Source of the DNA: DATFYP01 sp035626235
GTDB taxonomy: Archaea; Thermoproteota; Nitrososphaeria; Nitrososphaerales; Gagatemarchaeaceae
Direction of reading: 5' to 3'
DNA: 63,213 nucleotides
NCBI GenBank assembly: GCA_035626235.1
Contig: DASPOB010000052.1
Coordinates: forward strand, 1 to 63,213
Below are positions 23,512 to 32,835 of this stretch, one piece after another. Below the pieces are notes generated by a model, which saw nothing but the letters and a program-made list of their open reading frames with translations, searched no databases and was not told where the DNA came from. Within the stretch, counting starts at the first letter, position 1, and every line of letters begins with the position of its first letter. Both the position numbers and the translations under genes were made by a program.

Positions 23512-24462
23512 AATGAGACGGATGTAATCGGGGCAATCCTTAGGGCGGCCGAGAGGCTGCCGAGCGGATACTCAAAGGTCGGAGATGACGTGGCGACAAT
23601 CCCCGCCACCGGTGGGAAACTTGTCCTGAAAGTGGACATGTTGGTCGGTGGGACTGACGTTCCCAGGGGGATGACGTACAGACAGGCTGCCAAGAAGGCG
23701 GTCGCCATGTGCGTGAGCGACTTCGCAGCCAAGGGGGCCAGGCCCGACTCATTCATGGCCTCCTTGGGCTTGCGGCGAGGGACCACGAACGCGGACATCA
23801 ACGGTCTCGCGCTGGGTTTCAGAGACGCAGAGAGGGAGTGGGGAGTCAGACTGGTCGGGGGGGACACGAACGAGGCGAAGGAGCTCGTGATCGACTGCGC
23901 CATGATTGGGTTCGCCGAGGAGGTGGTCGGGAGGGACGGGGCCAAGCCCGGGGAGCTCCTTGTAGTGACCGGGACCTTCGGGCTGCCGCCCGCTGGTCTG
24001 ATGATCCTTGAGAAAGGGGCACGATGCTCCGCCGGCTTCCGCAAGAAGGCACTGGAGAGCGTCTTGTACCCGAATCCTGCCCTAGACGCGGGCCTCGCGC
24101 TCGCGCCCTACCTGACTTCGAGCATGGACTCCAGCGACGGGCTGGCGAGGTCCCTCCACACGCTGGGGGAGGCGAGCAGGGTGGGGTTCGCGGTGGATTC
24201 CGTCCCGGCGAGCCCGGGCGTTGGAGCATTCGCCCGCGCGAACGGCTTGGAGTTCGAGCGCCTTGTGTGGGCGGGGGGAGAGGAGTACGTGCTCGTGGGG
24301 ACGATGCGGCGCAAGAGCCTGGCCGCGGCTCGCAGAGCCGTGCGGGGGGCCCGGGGAACCCTATTGGTAATCGGGAGGGCGACGAAGGAGAGGAAGGTCG
24401 TCCTGAGCCGCGGAGGAGCAGAGGAGGCAATACCCGATGAAGGTTGGACCCACCTAGGCTGA
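23512..24462 (+). CDS. thiL: thiamine-monophosphate kinase
   Basis: The clear part runs from about residue NETDVIGAILRAAERL to GWTHLG, about 316 codons. Sites: KVGDDVATIP (ATP/Mg-binding GDD), DMLVGGTDVP, LVGGDTNEAKELVID and SSMDSSDGLARSLHTLGE near the C-terminal third. It phosphorylates thiamine monophosphate to the diphosphate used by korB. The in-frame region upstream of GTG 23590 contains the essential GDD yet has no ATG, GTG or TTG back to a TAA at about 23484. The start at 23512 is therefore nominal; a rare start codon or a frameshift/sequence error is likely. Confidence 0.82.
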   Translation, partial: NETDVIGAILRAAERLPSGYSKVGDDVATIPATGGKLVLKVDMLVGGTDVPRGMTYRQAAKKAVAMCVSDFAAKGARPDSFMASLGLRRGTTNADINGLALGFRDAEREWGVRLVGGDTNEAKELVIDCAMIGFAEEVVGRDGAKPGELLVVTGTFGLPPAGLMILEKGARCSAGFRKKALESVLYPNPALDAGLALAPYLTSSMDSSDGLARSLHTLGEASRVGFAVDSVPASPGVGAFARANGLEFERLVWAGGEEYVLVGTMRRKSLAAARRAVRGARGTLLVIGRATKERKVVLSRGGAEEAIPDEGWTHLG

Positions 24463-25818
24463 AGCTGCCTTCACGATCTTCGAGAACTTCCTCAGAAGCG
24501 CCTCGGCCCTGTCCTGGCCGTCGGACTCGGCGAAGATCCTCACAAGCGGCTCCGTGCCGCTCGGCCTGACGAGTACCCAGGAATGCTCGTCAGTCCAAAC
24601 CTTGATGCCGTCGACCCTCTCGACCTTCCCCCTAGCCTGCTTCTCCACCGCTTTCATCACTGAATCGACCTTCTTCCTGTCCACCTGCAGCTTGGTCTTG
24701 GCCTGATAGAAGGCCGCCACTGAGAACGAAAATGCGCGCGAGAAGGCGACCCCCTTTGCTGCCAGACACTCGAGCATAAGAGCCGTGGCCATGCCCCCGT
24801 CCCTCACCGCGACGTGGGGCGGGTAGATGCAGCCGCCGTTCTCCTCGAACCCGAAGGTCGCCTTGCGCTCCAGGATGGTGCGGGAGACGTCGACGCTCCC
24901 CACCCGGGTTCTGATCACCTTCGCGTTCCTCTTCTTGGCCAGTATTTCGATGGCCTGGCTTGAGCTCACCGAAGTCACTACCGTCGCGTCGGGGGTCTTC
25001 TCCAGGAGGTAATCTGCGATAAGGCAGCCTGACTGGTCACCCCACAGGACTCTCCCCTCCTCGTCGCAGAACAGCGCCCTGTCGCCGTCACCGTCGTAGG
25101 CCACCCCCATGTCTGCGCCGACCGATTTCACTGCCAGGGCCAGGTCCTTTAGGTTGGTCTGAACAGGTTCGGGACCCCTCCCCGGGAAGTCGCCGTCTAC
25201 CACGGAGTTCAAGGTGACGACCTTGCACCCGAGCGCTTCCACGAGGTAGGGGGCCGCGACGCACTGGGCCCCATTGCCGAGGTCCATCACCACCGTGAAC
25301 CTTCTTTCGGCAATCATCTTGGCGTTCACCTTCGACAGTATTCCGCCGATGTAGCTTCTCACGACCGAGCTCTCCTGTCTGGCCGTCCCGATGGTCTTCC
25401 AGTCGGCCTTCGTCTGCGAGCCCTCGAAAAAGATCTTCTCAATCCTCTGCTCGTCGAGTCGGGGAACTTCCACCCCGTCGGAGCCGCAGACTTTCAGGCC
25501 GTTGTACTCGGGCGGGTTGTGGGACGCCGTCACCATCACGCCTCCTCTTGAATTCGATTTCGCGAAGTACTGGAGAGCGGGGGTGGGAACGAGCCCCGCC
25601 TCGGCGACGTCTCGCCCGGAACTCATCAGCCCGGAAACGGCCGCGTTGGCGATCGACAGGCTGGACTTGCGGCCGTCCATCCCAAGGACGACCTCCCCGG
25701 CGCCGAAGTAGGTCCCTATGGCCTCGCTCAGCCGTATGACGAAGTCGAGGTCGTGAGTGACGCCGGGAATGAACCTGACCCCGTTGGTTCCGAACAGACG
25801 CTGCTGAGAAACCGCCAA
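24454..25818 (-). CDS. glmM: phosphoglucosamine mutase
   Basis: 454 residues from TTG 25818 (LAVSQQRLFGTNGVRF), which sits about 25 nt after TATA-like TTTTAACTC (25840-25848). Sites: LFGTNGVRF at the N-terminus, TASHNPPEYNGLKV (catalytic Ser) near residue 98, AYDGDGDRALF near 245, FGFEENGGCIYP near 325 and RPSGTEPLVRIF near 410. It converts glucosamine-6-P to glucosamine-1-P for UDP-GlcNAc; mannose activity is possible in archaeal members. The 3' end overlaps thiL by 9 nt, convergent. Confidence 0.9.
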   Translation of the reverse strand: MAVSQQRLFGTNGVRFIPGVTHDLDFVIRLSEAIGTYFGAGEVVLGMDGRKSSLSIANAAVSGLMSSGRDVAEAGLVPTPALQYFAKSNSRGGVMVTASHNPPEYNGLKVCGSDGVEVPRLDEQRIEKIFFEGSQTKADWKTIGTARQESSVVRSYIGGILSKVNAKMIAERRFTVVMDLGNGAQCVAAPYLVEALGCKVVTLNSVVDGDFPGRGPEPVQTNLKDLALAVKSVGADMGVAYDGDGDRALFCDEEGRVLWGDQSGCLIADYLLEKTPDATVVTSVSSSQAIEILAKKRNAKVIRTRVGSVDVSRTILERKATFGFEENGGCIYPPHVAVRDGGMATALMLECLAAKGVAFSRAFSFSVAAFYQAKTKLQVDRKKVDSVMKAVEKQARGKVERVDGIKVWTDEHSWVLVRPSGTEPLVRIFAESDGQDRAEALLRKFSKIVKAASA

Positions 25819-25928
25819 GCGACCGTGTTTTGCACGAGACGAGTTAAAACCCTTGCGCGCTATGCAGTTCTCTACCACAAAGGTTTATGTCGAATCCACC
25901 GGCGGCAACCATCGGGCCCGTAGCGCAG

Positions 25929-25946
25929 ACCTGTCACAGGGTGAAG
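25929..25946 (+). other. tRNA-Arg intron 1, 18 nt, position 15/16
   Basis: Bulge-helix-bulge: outer helix CCGU/ACGG, central helix GCGC/GUGA (three pairs plus a G.A), 5' bulge AGA, inner stem CCUG-UCA-CAGG, 3' bulge AGU. Cutting AG^A and AG^U joins GCGCAG to TACGGATAGCG, giving a D-loop with G18G19. Confidence 0.85.
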
Positions 25947-25978
25947 TACGGATAGCGTGGCAGCCTTCTAAGCTGTAG

Positions 25979-25996
25979 TGAGCCCAGCTCGCAGAG
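25979..25996 (+). other. tRNA-Arg intron 2, 18 nt, position 45/46
   Basis: Bulge-helix-bulge: central helix CUGU/GCAG (one U.G), 5' bulge AGU, inner stem GAGC-CCA-GCUC, 3' bulge AGG. Cutting AG^U and AG^G joins GCTGTAG to GTCGTGGG and gives the normal five-base variable loop. Confidence 0.88.
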
Positions 25997-26039
25997 GTCG
26001 TGGGTTCAAATCCCACCGGGCCCGCTGAACAACCGCCTG

Positions 26040-27305
26040 TTACCTTATCGTGTACAGAACGAGGGCCGCGAACCCGAATGGCACTAGAGACGCGACGAAA
26101 GGAACGACGGGCGACACCGTACCGTAGAGGAAGCCGGCAAAGACCTGAGAAGGGAGTGAGACCAATGTCGGGAGAATGCTGAACATGGCGAGCAACTTCC
26201 CTCTGCTGCCCTGTTCTATGGTCTCGGCTTCCAGCGTGGAAAGCGAGGTGGACTGTAGCGCGGTCGAAACCGCTCCGGTCACACCCCACTCAAAGAGCTC
26301 GTCCATGGTCTTCGCCTGCGTGAACATGACGTTGCTCACGGGGGCGGCAACCGAGGCAAGCAGGATACTTCTCTTAGAGCCCAGCCTTCCGATGAGGAAC
26401 ACCACGAGCAGGAGCAGCATCACAGTGACCGCTCCCGCCAAGTCCACGACCACACTGTAGCTGATTGCGTCTATCTTCAGGTAGTCGATGACGTAGATGG
26501 AGACGAAGGGAGAGGTCAGCCCAGTCCCTATGCCTGCAAGAGTGACGTATGCCAGAAGCCTCTTGACGACGGTGCCGGACTCTCTGACGACCCGTATCCC
26601 TTCCGTGAACGGCCTGGTGAAGTAGGAGAGGATCGGCCTTCTCGGAAGCCCCGTTTCGCCAGGGTATGTCTCTTTCAGCCTGAGTGACCGTATCACGACG
26701 CCCGACACGCCGAAGAGGCCGCTGGCCAGGAAGCAGAGTTTGAGCCCCGGCAACGGGCCGAACACCCCGATCAGGGCACCACCCAATGACGGCGCGAAGA
26801 CCGAGGGGACCGTGTTGATGGCCGTGAACACGGAGAAGCCTCGGATTCTGTCGTTCGGCTCGATTGAGTCCATCATGATGGAGTTGAAGGCAGGCGTGTA
26901 GAAGCTGGCGAGCGAGGCGAGGCTCAGAGGGATGAGGATAAGGACAGTCGAGTTGATGAGGGAATACACGAAAGCGCTGACGACGGACACCCAGCTGAAG
27001 AGGATCACCACCTTCCTCCTCCCCCACGTATCAGCCGCGTACCCCCCCAGCATGAGAGCTATCACCGTCACCCCAGTGCCGTAGGCCACAAGGAGCCCGA
27101 TGAGAAATGGCGAAGCGCCGAGAGAGGCGAAGTAGACGGACTGGTACGGGTTTGCCATCGACGACCCTATCGACCAGAGGGCCGAGGTCGAGGTGAGAAT
27201 CCAGGCGTTTTTCGGGAGGTAGAAAAATCGCCTGAGCCTCTCGAGCAGACCCTCCGTCGCGCCTCGGTCACCGACCGAGGCAGGAGTTTCGACCGTGTTC
27301 GCCAT
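26040..27305 (-). CDS. MFS transporter
   Basis: 421 residues with 11-12 membrane helices after a 35-residue polar N-terminus. Loop 2-3 carries the MFS motif A as GGYAADTWGRRKVV near residue 90. The middle loop (LRLKETYPGETGLPRR by parts) separates two six-helix halves. Substrate is unknown; similar archaeal MFS proteins are annotated as drug or sugar exporters. It ends 15 nt after tRNA-Arg, on the opposite strand. Confidence 0.87.
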   Translation of the reverse strand: MANTVETPASVGDRGATEGLLERLRRFFYLPKNAWILTSTSALWSIGSSMANPYQSVYFASLGASPFLIGLLVAYGTGVTVIALMLGGYAADTWGRRKVVILFSWVSVVSAFVYSLINSTVLILIPLSLASLASFYTPAFNSIMMDSIEPNDRIRGFSVFTAINTVPSVFAPSLGGALIGVFGPLPGLKLCFLASGLFGVSGVVIRSLRLKETYPGETGLPRRPILSYFTRPFTEGIRVVRESGTVVKRLLAYVTLAGIGTGLTSPFVSIYVIDYLKIDAISYSVVVDLAGAVTVMLLLLVVFLIGRLGSKRSILLASVAAPVSNVMFTQAKTMDELFEWGVTGAVSTALQSTSLSTLEAETIEQGSRGKLLAMFSILPTLVSLPSQVFAGFLYGTVSPVVPFVASLVPFGFAALVLYTIR

Positions 27306-27567
27306 TTCCTCGGGGCGCGGCTGCGATTGGAGCTATATTCCTGTTTCCGCGCTGACCACGGAAAACGGATTCGGACGAGTCGCTCAGCCAGTGGGCGTAG
27401 TGTTCCCTCGCATTGCAGTCTAATGGGCAAAGGGCAGTGGAGCATGGATCAGGGGAGCTTGTTCACGTTCGCCGCTTCAATCATGATAATCATGTGAAGG
27501 CGGGGATGGATCGCCCCTCGAGTCACCCACAAACTTATCTGTTTCTGCAGCATCTTGGAAAAAGGTA

Positions 27568-28953
27568 ATGATTCTGCACGCCGGCACAGGCAGACTAGTC
27601 CCATTGGCGGGTGTGTTGGTGATTGCCTTGCTGGCGACGCAAGCCCCCTTTGTTGAAGTGGGTCCCGCGACGCACAAGATACAGCACGTCATCATCGTGA
27701 TGCAAGAGAACCGTACCTTCGACAACTACTTCTGGACCTACCCAGGCCAGGTTGGGTACAAGCCCAGCCTGTGCATGCCGTACGACCCGAACCTGTCGTC
27801 GCCATGCCTGAAACCCGCCGAGGCCACTTCGACCGTGAGCGTCGACCTCCCTCATGATTGGCAATCGACTCACGTGGCTCTCAACAACGGAAAGATGAAC
27901 GGTTTCCTGGAGGCCGCGGGCCAGAGCAACGAGTACAACTCGAAGCGGGCCCATGACGTAATGTCATACTACGACAACTCCACTCTGCCGAACCTGTGGG
28001 CATACGCGAAGCAGTACGTGCTCGCCGACAGGTTCTTCTCATCAGCTAAGAGCTATAGTCAGCCTAATCACTGGTACATGATTGCGGGGAATTCGCCCGC
28101 CGTTTCTTTGACTGAAGGCGAGGCTCAGGAGAAAGCTGCGTGCTACAACTCGACGACGGCTCAGCTCACAATGGGGACCTGCTCCTACATCAACGAAGCC
28201 CAGGACATATCCACGATGGCCGACGTGCTCACCCAGCATGGGGTGTCTTGGAAGTACTACGACACACCTGTCCCTCCCGGATACACGTTGGCACAGGCAA
28301 TAGCCGGCAACACAGGAGGGCCCGACGCCTTCGCCTACTGGAACCCACTCTTCGCGAAGAACTCGACCTACCAGTCATATGAGAATTCCGTCGTGGCGCG
28401 CGAGCAGTTCTTCTGGGACCTAGGCAACGGGACCCTTCCTCAGGTGTCCTGGGTGATTCCAAGCCCTGGAATCAGCGACCATCCCCCCGCCAACGTCACG
28501 CTGGGGATGTGGTGGATCACAGACATCGTCGACTCGGTTATGAAAAGCAAGTACTGGGACAATTCCATGATCGTCGTGATGTGGGACGACTACGGCGGCT
28601 TCTTTGACACGGTCACCCCGCCCACGGTGGATGGCGCGGGCCTCAGCTTCAGGGTCCCCGCCCTGATAATATCGCCGTATGCAAAGAAGGGTTACCTCGA
28701 CCACACCGTTCTTGATTTTGAATCCACGTTGAAGTTCATCGAATGGGACTTCGGGCTGCCGTCCCTAACGCACAGGGACGCCCTCGCCAACAACCTCCTA
28801 GGCGCCTTCAACTTCAACCAGCAGCCTCGCAAGCCGTACATTATCCCACTCTCCGGGTCTCAGCTAAACACCATAGCCCCCTACATCAGGCAGGGCGCGC
28901 CCGGTGCAAAAGCCATGCCTGCCCTTCAATTCATAGGCAACGACCCGGACTAG
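27568..28953 (+). CDS. secreted phosphoesterase (phospholipase C / AcpA family)
   Basis: 461 residues. A signal peptide or anchor spans residues 8-28 (LVPLAGVLVIALLATQAPF). The core begins with HVIIVMQENRTFDNYFW, the ENRTFDNYF metal-binding motif of the phosphoesterase family (phospholipase C and acid phosphatase AcpA). SYSQPNHWYMIAG and the MWDDYGGFFDTV motif (metal Asp pair) complete the site. Expected outside the cell membrane, releasing phosphate from esters. Pit and PhoU-like genes in this window would import it, but are 31 kb away. Confidence 0.9.
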   Translation: MILHAGTGRLVPLAGVLVIALLATQAPFVEVGPATHKIQHVIIVMQENRTFDNYFWTYPGQVGYKPSLCMPYDPNLSSPCLKPAEATSTVSVDLPHDWQSTHVALNNGKMNGFLEAAGQSNEYNSKRAHDVMSYYDNSTLPNLWAYAKQYVLADRFFSSAKSYSQPNHWYMIAGNSPAVSLTEGEAQEKAACYNSTTAQLTMGTCSYINEAQDISTMADVLTQHGVSWKYYDTPVPPGYTLAQAIAGNTGGPDAFAYWNPLFAKNSTYQSYENSVVAREQFFWDLGNGTLPQVSWVIPSPGISDHPPANVTLGMWWITDIVDSVMKSKYWDNSMIVVMWDDYGGFFDTVTPPTVDGAGLSFRVPALIISPYAKKGYLDHTVLDFESTLKFIEWDFGLPSLTHRDALANNLLGAFNFNQQPRKPYIIPLSGSQLNTIAPYIRQGAPGAKAMPALQFIGNDPD

Positions 28954-29025
28954 AGCGGGGCGTGTCGGGGTTCACGAGACGCTGAGTAATGGTCCCGCCA
29001 GTGCCTCGAAGGCGGCCAGCTAGTC

Positions 29026-29913
29026 CTAGATTCCTGTTTCCGCGTGGACGGCCAAGCCGAAGAAGTAGAGTGCCACCGTCGCGCCGAGGAGGATCCCAAG
29101 AATCTCAAGAAAGTCCCGGGCGAAGGGTTTGTTCGCGATGACGGTGCTGTAGTACGTTGTGAGCGCGAGCATCGCCACTGCTATCACGAGGGACGAGGCG
29201 AGGGCGTAGATCACGCTCGCGGTGAGGAAGTAGGGGGTGGCCAGTAAGACCGCGCTGACGAAGTAAGAGACGCCCGTATAGAGCGCGGAGAGTCTCGCAG
29301 AACCATGGAACCCCTGCTTCGCCTGTGCGAAGGCGGCTGAGGCCATCGCTAGCGACGCGGCGGCCCCGGCCGTGATTCCGGCCAGCCCAGCGAGCTCGGT
29401 CTTGTTGTATATCCCCAGGGACCCGGCGTGTATGCCGCTTATCTCGACCAGTGCGTCTGCGAGCCCCAGCACCACGAACGAGATGTAGCGAACGGCCGTA
29501 CTCTCTACCTTCTGGGCGAACTCCTGCTCGTGCTGCACTTCGTCCGCGACCATCTCCTCGAAGGCTGCCTTGTCATCTCGAGGGATCATTCCTGCGACTT
29601 CTTGGTACTCCTTGACCACCGACAGCTCATGCCTGTCAAGGTACCTGGACGCGAAGGTGAGTCCTAGCACCCGCCTCAGGAAGAGTATCCAGAGGACCTT
29701 CATGCGATTGAGCTTTGGCTTTTCGCCGGGGGCGTACCTGCTCCAGAACTCGGAGTGCTTGCCTTCCGTGGCCGACAGTTGTTTTAGGACGTCAGCGAAG
29801 GGGCTGCTTTCATCCACCGTCCTGGATAGCCGCTCGTACAGCGTGGAGTCGGTGTACTCATGGGACATGCGGACCCTCGCCACCCTGGACAGCTCGGGGC
29901 TTACAGACGACAA
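29026..29913 (-). CDS. ferritin-like domain fused to VIT1/CCC1 membrane domain
   Basis: 295 residues. Residues about 15-130 form a ferritin-like four-helix part with ExxH motifs (EGKHSEFW and DEVQHEQEF), a likely di-iron site. Residues 140-295 have five membrane helices with the VIT1 signature FVVLGLADALVEISGIHAG. Such fusions (MbfA-like) move Fe or Mn across a membrane, with the soluble part sensing or oxidising the metal. TTG start at 29913 with TTCAAATACG about 27 nt upstream. Direction of transport is inferred as export. Confidence 0.85.
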   Translation of the reverse strand: MSSVSPELSRVARVRMSHEYTDSTLYERLSRTVDESSPFADVLKQLSATEGKHSEFWSRYAPGEKPKLNRMKVLWILFLRRVLGLTFASRYLDRHELSVVKEYQEVAGMIPRDDKAAFEEMVADEVQHEQEFAQKVESTAVRYISFVVLGLADALVEISGIHAGSLGIYNKTELAGLAGITAGAAASLAMASAAFAQAKQGFHGSARLSALYTGVSYFVSAVLLATPYFLTASVIYALASSLVIAVAMLALTTYYSTVIANKPFARDFLEILGILLGATVALYFFGLAVHAETGI

Positions 29914-29998
29914 CTGAGGCCGATTTCTGCGTCTGTCCTGTCGTATTTGAACGCTGAGGGGGCGCCGGCGCCTCTGCGTCGCCGCAGCCTCCCCGCGT

Positions 29999-32830
29999 CT
30001 ACTGTAGGTAGAGCGCGGGCTTCATGGGGAGGGCGTCCTTGGCCTTCCCGGCCGGGTCCTTGAGATCCTTCGCGCCGGCCTTCTGGACCATGACTTCGAT
30101 TCCGAGTTCCTGGGACATGAAGGTCGAGGCGCCCGACAGCACAGATTGTTCGTCGAACCTGCGGGATGAGACGAACCTGGCTACCAGATCCTCTCCCAGC
30201 TCATAGGCGAGCTTGAAGACCCTGTCCGGAGGGATCTTCAGCGTGCCATACTTCCTCACCACCGGTCCCACGTTCTCTTTCTTCTGCTTCGCCGAGAGGA
30301 CTTCGAGGAAGTAATCCTTCGCGGCGTCCGACGCCACGTACACGTTGAGGACGGTCTTTTTGCCCTTCACTACCCTCTGCACTTTCCGGGCGTCCTCCAG
30401 GAGCCTGTCCACGGCGATCTCCGCCAGCTCAGCTTCCCCGTCGACCGGGAAGTCCTTCAGCGAAGGCCAGTCGGCTTGGCAGACGAGCCCCTTGCCCCCC
30501 AGTTCGTGGTGCATTTCCTCAGCCACGAAGGGAGCGAAGGGAGCGATAAGCCTCGCCCATGCCTCGAAGACGTCTGAGAGCGTCTCTCTCCTCGGTTTTC
30601 CGCTCCGCCTCAGATATCTGCGGATGTCGTTCCATGTGTCCAAGAACGACGTCGCAGACGCCCTTCTGACCTTCATTTCGTCCAGGGCTTGGGTAACCGT
30701 GCTTATTCTTCTGTTCATGGCAGAATAAAGCCAGGAGTCCATGGTGTCCTTCTCCCGCTTCACAGAAGCCTTCAGGCTCTTCTTTATGAACGGGACCAGG
30801 GATTCAATCTTCTGCCGCGTGTCCTCGGCGTTCTTGTCCCTCCAGTCGGCATCGTCCATCCCGTCTGCCGTGAGTGCCATGGCCATCCTCAGGGCGTCGG
30901 CTCCGTGTTTCTCCAGGGCTGTCTTCCAAGTGACGAAGTTCCCCTTGGTCTTGCTCATCTTCTGGCCGTCGACTTGAATCATTCCATTCACGCTGAAACC
31001 CCTGGGCCAGTTCTTGTCCGGGAAGAGGGCCGCGTGGTGGAAAGCGAAGAACGTCATGTGGTTCGGAATCAACTCTTTAGCTGAGTTGCGCATGTCGACC
31101 GGGTACCAGTAGGTGAACTCGGTCCGCATTTCCCGCAGCCTCTTCTCTGTCAACTTTGCTGCCTTCGAGATGTTCGCTGGGTTGCCCTTCCCGTAGAAGA
31201 CGTAGTCGCAGACTTCAGGGGTCAGGCTGTCGGGGGCGACCTTTTCCTCGTTGACGAACTTGCTCAGCGCGTAGAATGCCATGTAGATTGTCGAATCGCT
31301 GAGGGTCTCGACCAGCCACTCCTTGTCCCACGGCAGTCGGGTCCCCATCCCCGACCTCCTCGCACAGGCCTTGTCGTTGAGCCATTCGATTGTCGAGTAG
31401 TACCAATCTCTGGACTCGCTCGGGAAGACGCTGGCCTTCTCGATGAGCTCCCTTGCCTTCGCCTTCCAGGCGGGGTCGGAGTAGTTTAGGAACCACTGGT
31501 TCTCCAAGACCTTCACATAGCATCTGGTCCCGCACCTGCAGTATACCTTCTGGGGTAGCTCGAGCATCTTCGTGAGCCGCTCAGTCTTGGTGAGTAGCTC
31601 CACGGCCTTCTCCTTCGCCTCAGACACCTTCAGGCCCGAGAGGGGGCCCGACCCGGCCGACATGACTCCCACGTGGAACTCCTCCTTGTACACCTCCTCC
31701 GTAGCGTCCTCCACCCGGGGGTCCAGCGAGTCCTTGGCTCCGACCCTCCGCAGGGCGTCGTCGGCAGGGACCGGAGAGTAGCCCTTGAGCGAGATTATCG
31801 ATATTGGTTTCAAGGAGTCGGCTATTTCCTTCACCTCTGTGCTGGCCGCGACCTTCCCCCTCTGGATATCACGCAGGGCCATCAGGTCGAAGGGCGCGTG
31901 GGCCGGGACGCTGTAGACCACCCCGGTCGCCAGTTGGTCGTCCACGAACTTGGCCGGGAGTATGGGGAGGGACTTGCCCGTGAGCGGCGCCATGGCGTAC
32001 TTCCCGACCAGTTCCGCGCCCTTGAACGAACGGACCGGAGCGACCTCGTGTTTCAGCTCCCCCAGCCTAGCCAGGGCAGACGAGCTGACTACCCAGAGTT
32101 CCCCGTCGACCCTTGCCTCTGAGTAGCTCGCTTCGGGGTTGACCCAGATGTTGGTTGCGCCGTAGATGGTCTCCGGCCTCACCGTGGCAGCTACAAGGCA
32201 AAGCTCACCGAGATGGAACTTGATCAGGTTGAATTCCTCGGGGGAGACCCCCTCCCCCTCCATTCTGTCAGCGTCTCCCGTGGGGCTTTTGTCGAGTGGG
32301 CACCATACCACTGGGTGGGTGCCCTGGACAACGTACCCCCTCTCGCGGAGCCGGAGGTACTGCCACTCCACGAACTTCCTGAAAGCCGGGTCCACGGTCC
32401 GGAACTCCCTTCGCCAGTCGATGGAGAAGCCGGTGTCCTTCAGGACCTGCCTGCTCATCTTGGTGAAGTATGAGGCCAGGTACTCTGGGTCGGCAAACTT
32501 CTCCACCTCGCTCTCGGGTACTCCGTCCAGCTCCACCAAGGCGCGCCTGGCCGCCTGGTCCCCCTTCTTGATTCTGAGGCTCATGCCTCCTATGGACTGA
32601 CCGGTCCAGTGCCACGCCCAGGGGAAGAGGACGTTGTAGCCCTGCATCCGCTTGAAGCGTGCGTATGCCTCAACCCTGACGGCGGTGAAGGCGGTTCCGA
32701 CGTGGACCGGGCCGTTCATGTATGGGAACGGGAAGGTGACGAAGACCTTCTTCTTCCCTGCAACAGGGTCGGCGTCAAAGACCCGCCTGTCGTTCCAGAC
32801 CTTCAGCCAGTACTTCTCCCGGTCGGCCAC
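29999..32830 (-). CDS. leuS: leucyl-tRNA synthetase, archaeal type
   Basis: 943 residues. Class I motifs: PVHVGTAFTAVR near residue 43 (HIGH equivalent) and GQKMSKTKGN near 650 (KMSKS). The long CP1 editing insertion lies between. The middle YCRCGTRCYVK part carries the zinc-binding Cys pairs. GTG start 32830 is 5 nt after the alaS stop, so alaS and leuS form an operon. It charges tRNA-Leu in the cytoplasm, including the intron-bearing tRNA-Leu(GAG) at 14.3 kb once spliced. Confidence 0.95.
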   Translation of the reverse strand: MADREKYWLKVWNDRRVFDADPVAGKKKVFVTFPFPYMNGPVHVGTAFTAVRVEAYARFKRMQGYNVLFPWAWHWTGQSIGGMSLRIKKGDQAARRALVELDGVPESEVEKFADPEYLASYFTKMSRQVLKDTGFSIDWRREFRTVDPAFRKFVEWQYLRLRERGYVVQGTHPVVWCPLDKSPTGDADRMEGEGVSPEEFNLIKFHLGELCLVAATVRPETIYGATNIWVNPEASYSEARVDGELWVVSSSALARLGELKHEVAPVRSFKGAELVGKYAMAPLTGKSLPILPAKFVDDQLATGVVYSVPAHAPFDLMALRDIQRGKVAASTEVKEIADSLKPISIISLKGYSPVPADDALRRVGAKDSLDPRVEDATEEVYKEEFHVGVMSAGSGPLSGLKVSEAKEKAVELLTKTERLTKMLELPQKVYCRCGTRCYVKVLENQWFLNYSDPAWKAKARELIEKASVFPSESRDWYYSTIEWLNDKACARRSGMGTRLPWDKEWLVETLSDSTIYMAFYALSKFVNEEKVAPDSLTPEVCDYVFYGKGNPANISKAAKLTEKRLREMRTEFTYWYPVDMRNSAKELIPNHMTFFAFHHAALFPDKNWPRGFSVNGMIQVDGQKMSKTKGNFVTWKTALEKHGADALRMAMALTADGMDDADWRDKNAEDTRQKIESLVPFIKKSLKASVKREKDTMDSWLYSAMNRRISTVTQALDEMKVRRASATSFLDTWNDIRRYLRRSGKPRRETLSDVFEAWARLIAPFAPFVAEEMHHELGGKGLVCQADWPSLKDFPVDGEAELAEIAVDRLLEDARKVQRVVKGKKTVLNVYVASDAAKDYFLEVLSAKQKKENVGPVVRKYGTLKIPPDRVFKLAYELGEDLVARFVSSRRFDEQSVLSGASTFMSQELGIEVMVQKAGAKDLKDPAGKAKDALPMKPALYLQ

Positions 32831-32835
32831 CCCGC

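Larger units (their letters stand above)
25914..26024 (+). tRNA. tRNA-Arg(TCT) with two introns
   Basis: Acceptor GGGCCCG/CGGGCCC, discriminator G at 26024. Anticodon stem GCAGC/GCTGT encloses loop CTTCTAA (anticodon TCT). T-arm GTGGG-TTCAAAT-CCCAC. Removing 18 nt from the D-loop (25929-25946) and 18 nt from the variable loop (25979-25996) leaves a regular 75-nt tRNA with D-loop AGTACGGATA and variable loop AGGTC. CCA is not encoded. Confidence 0.93.
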
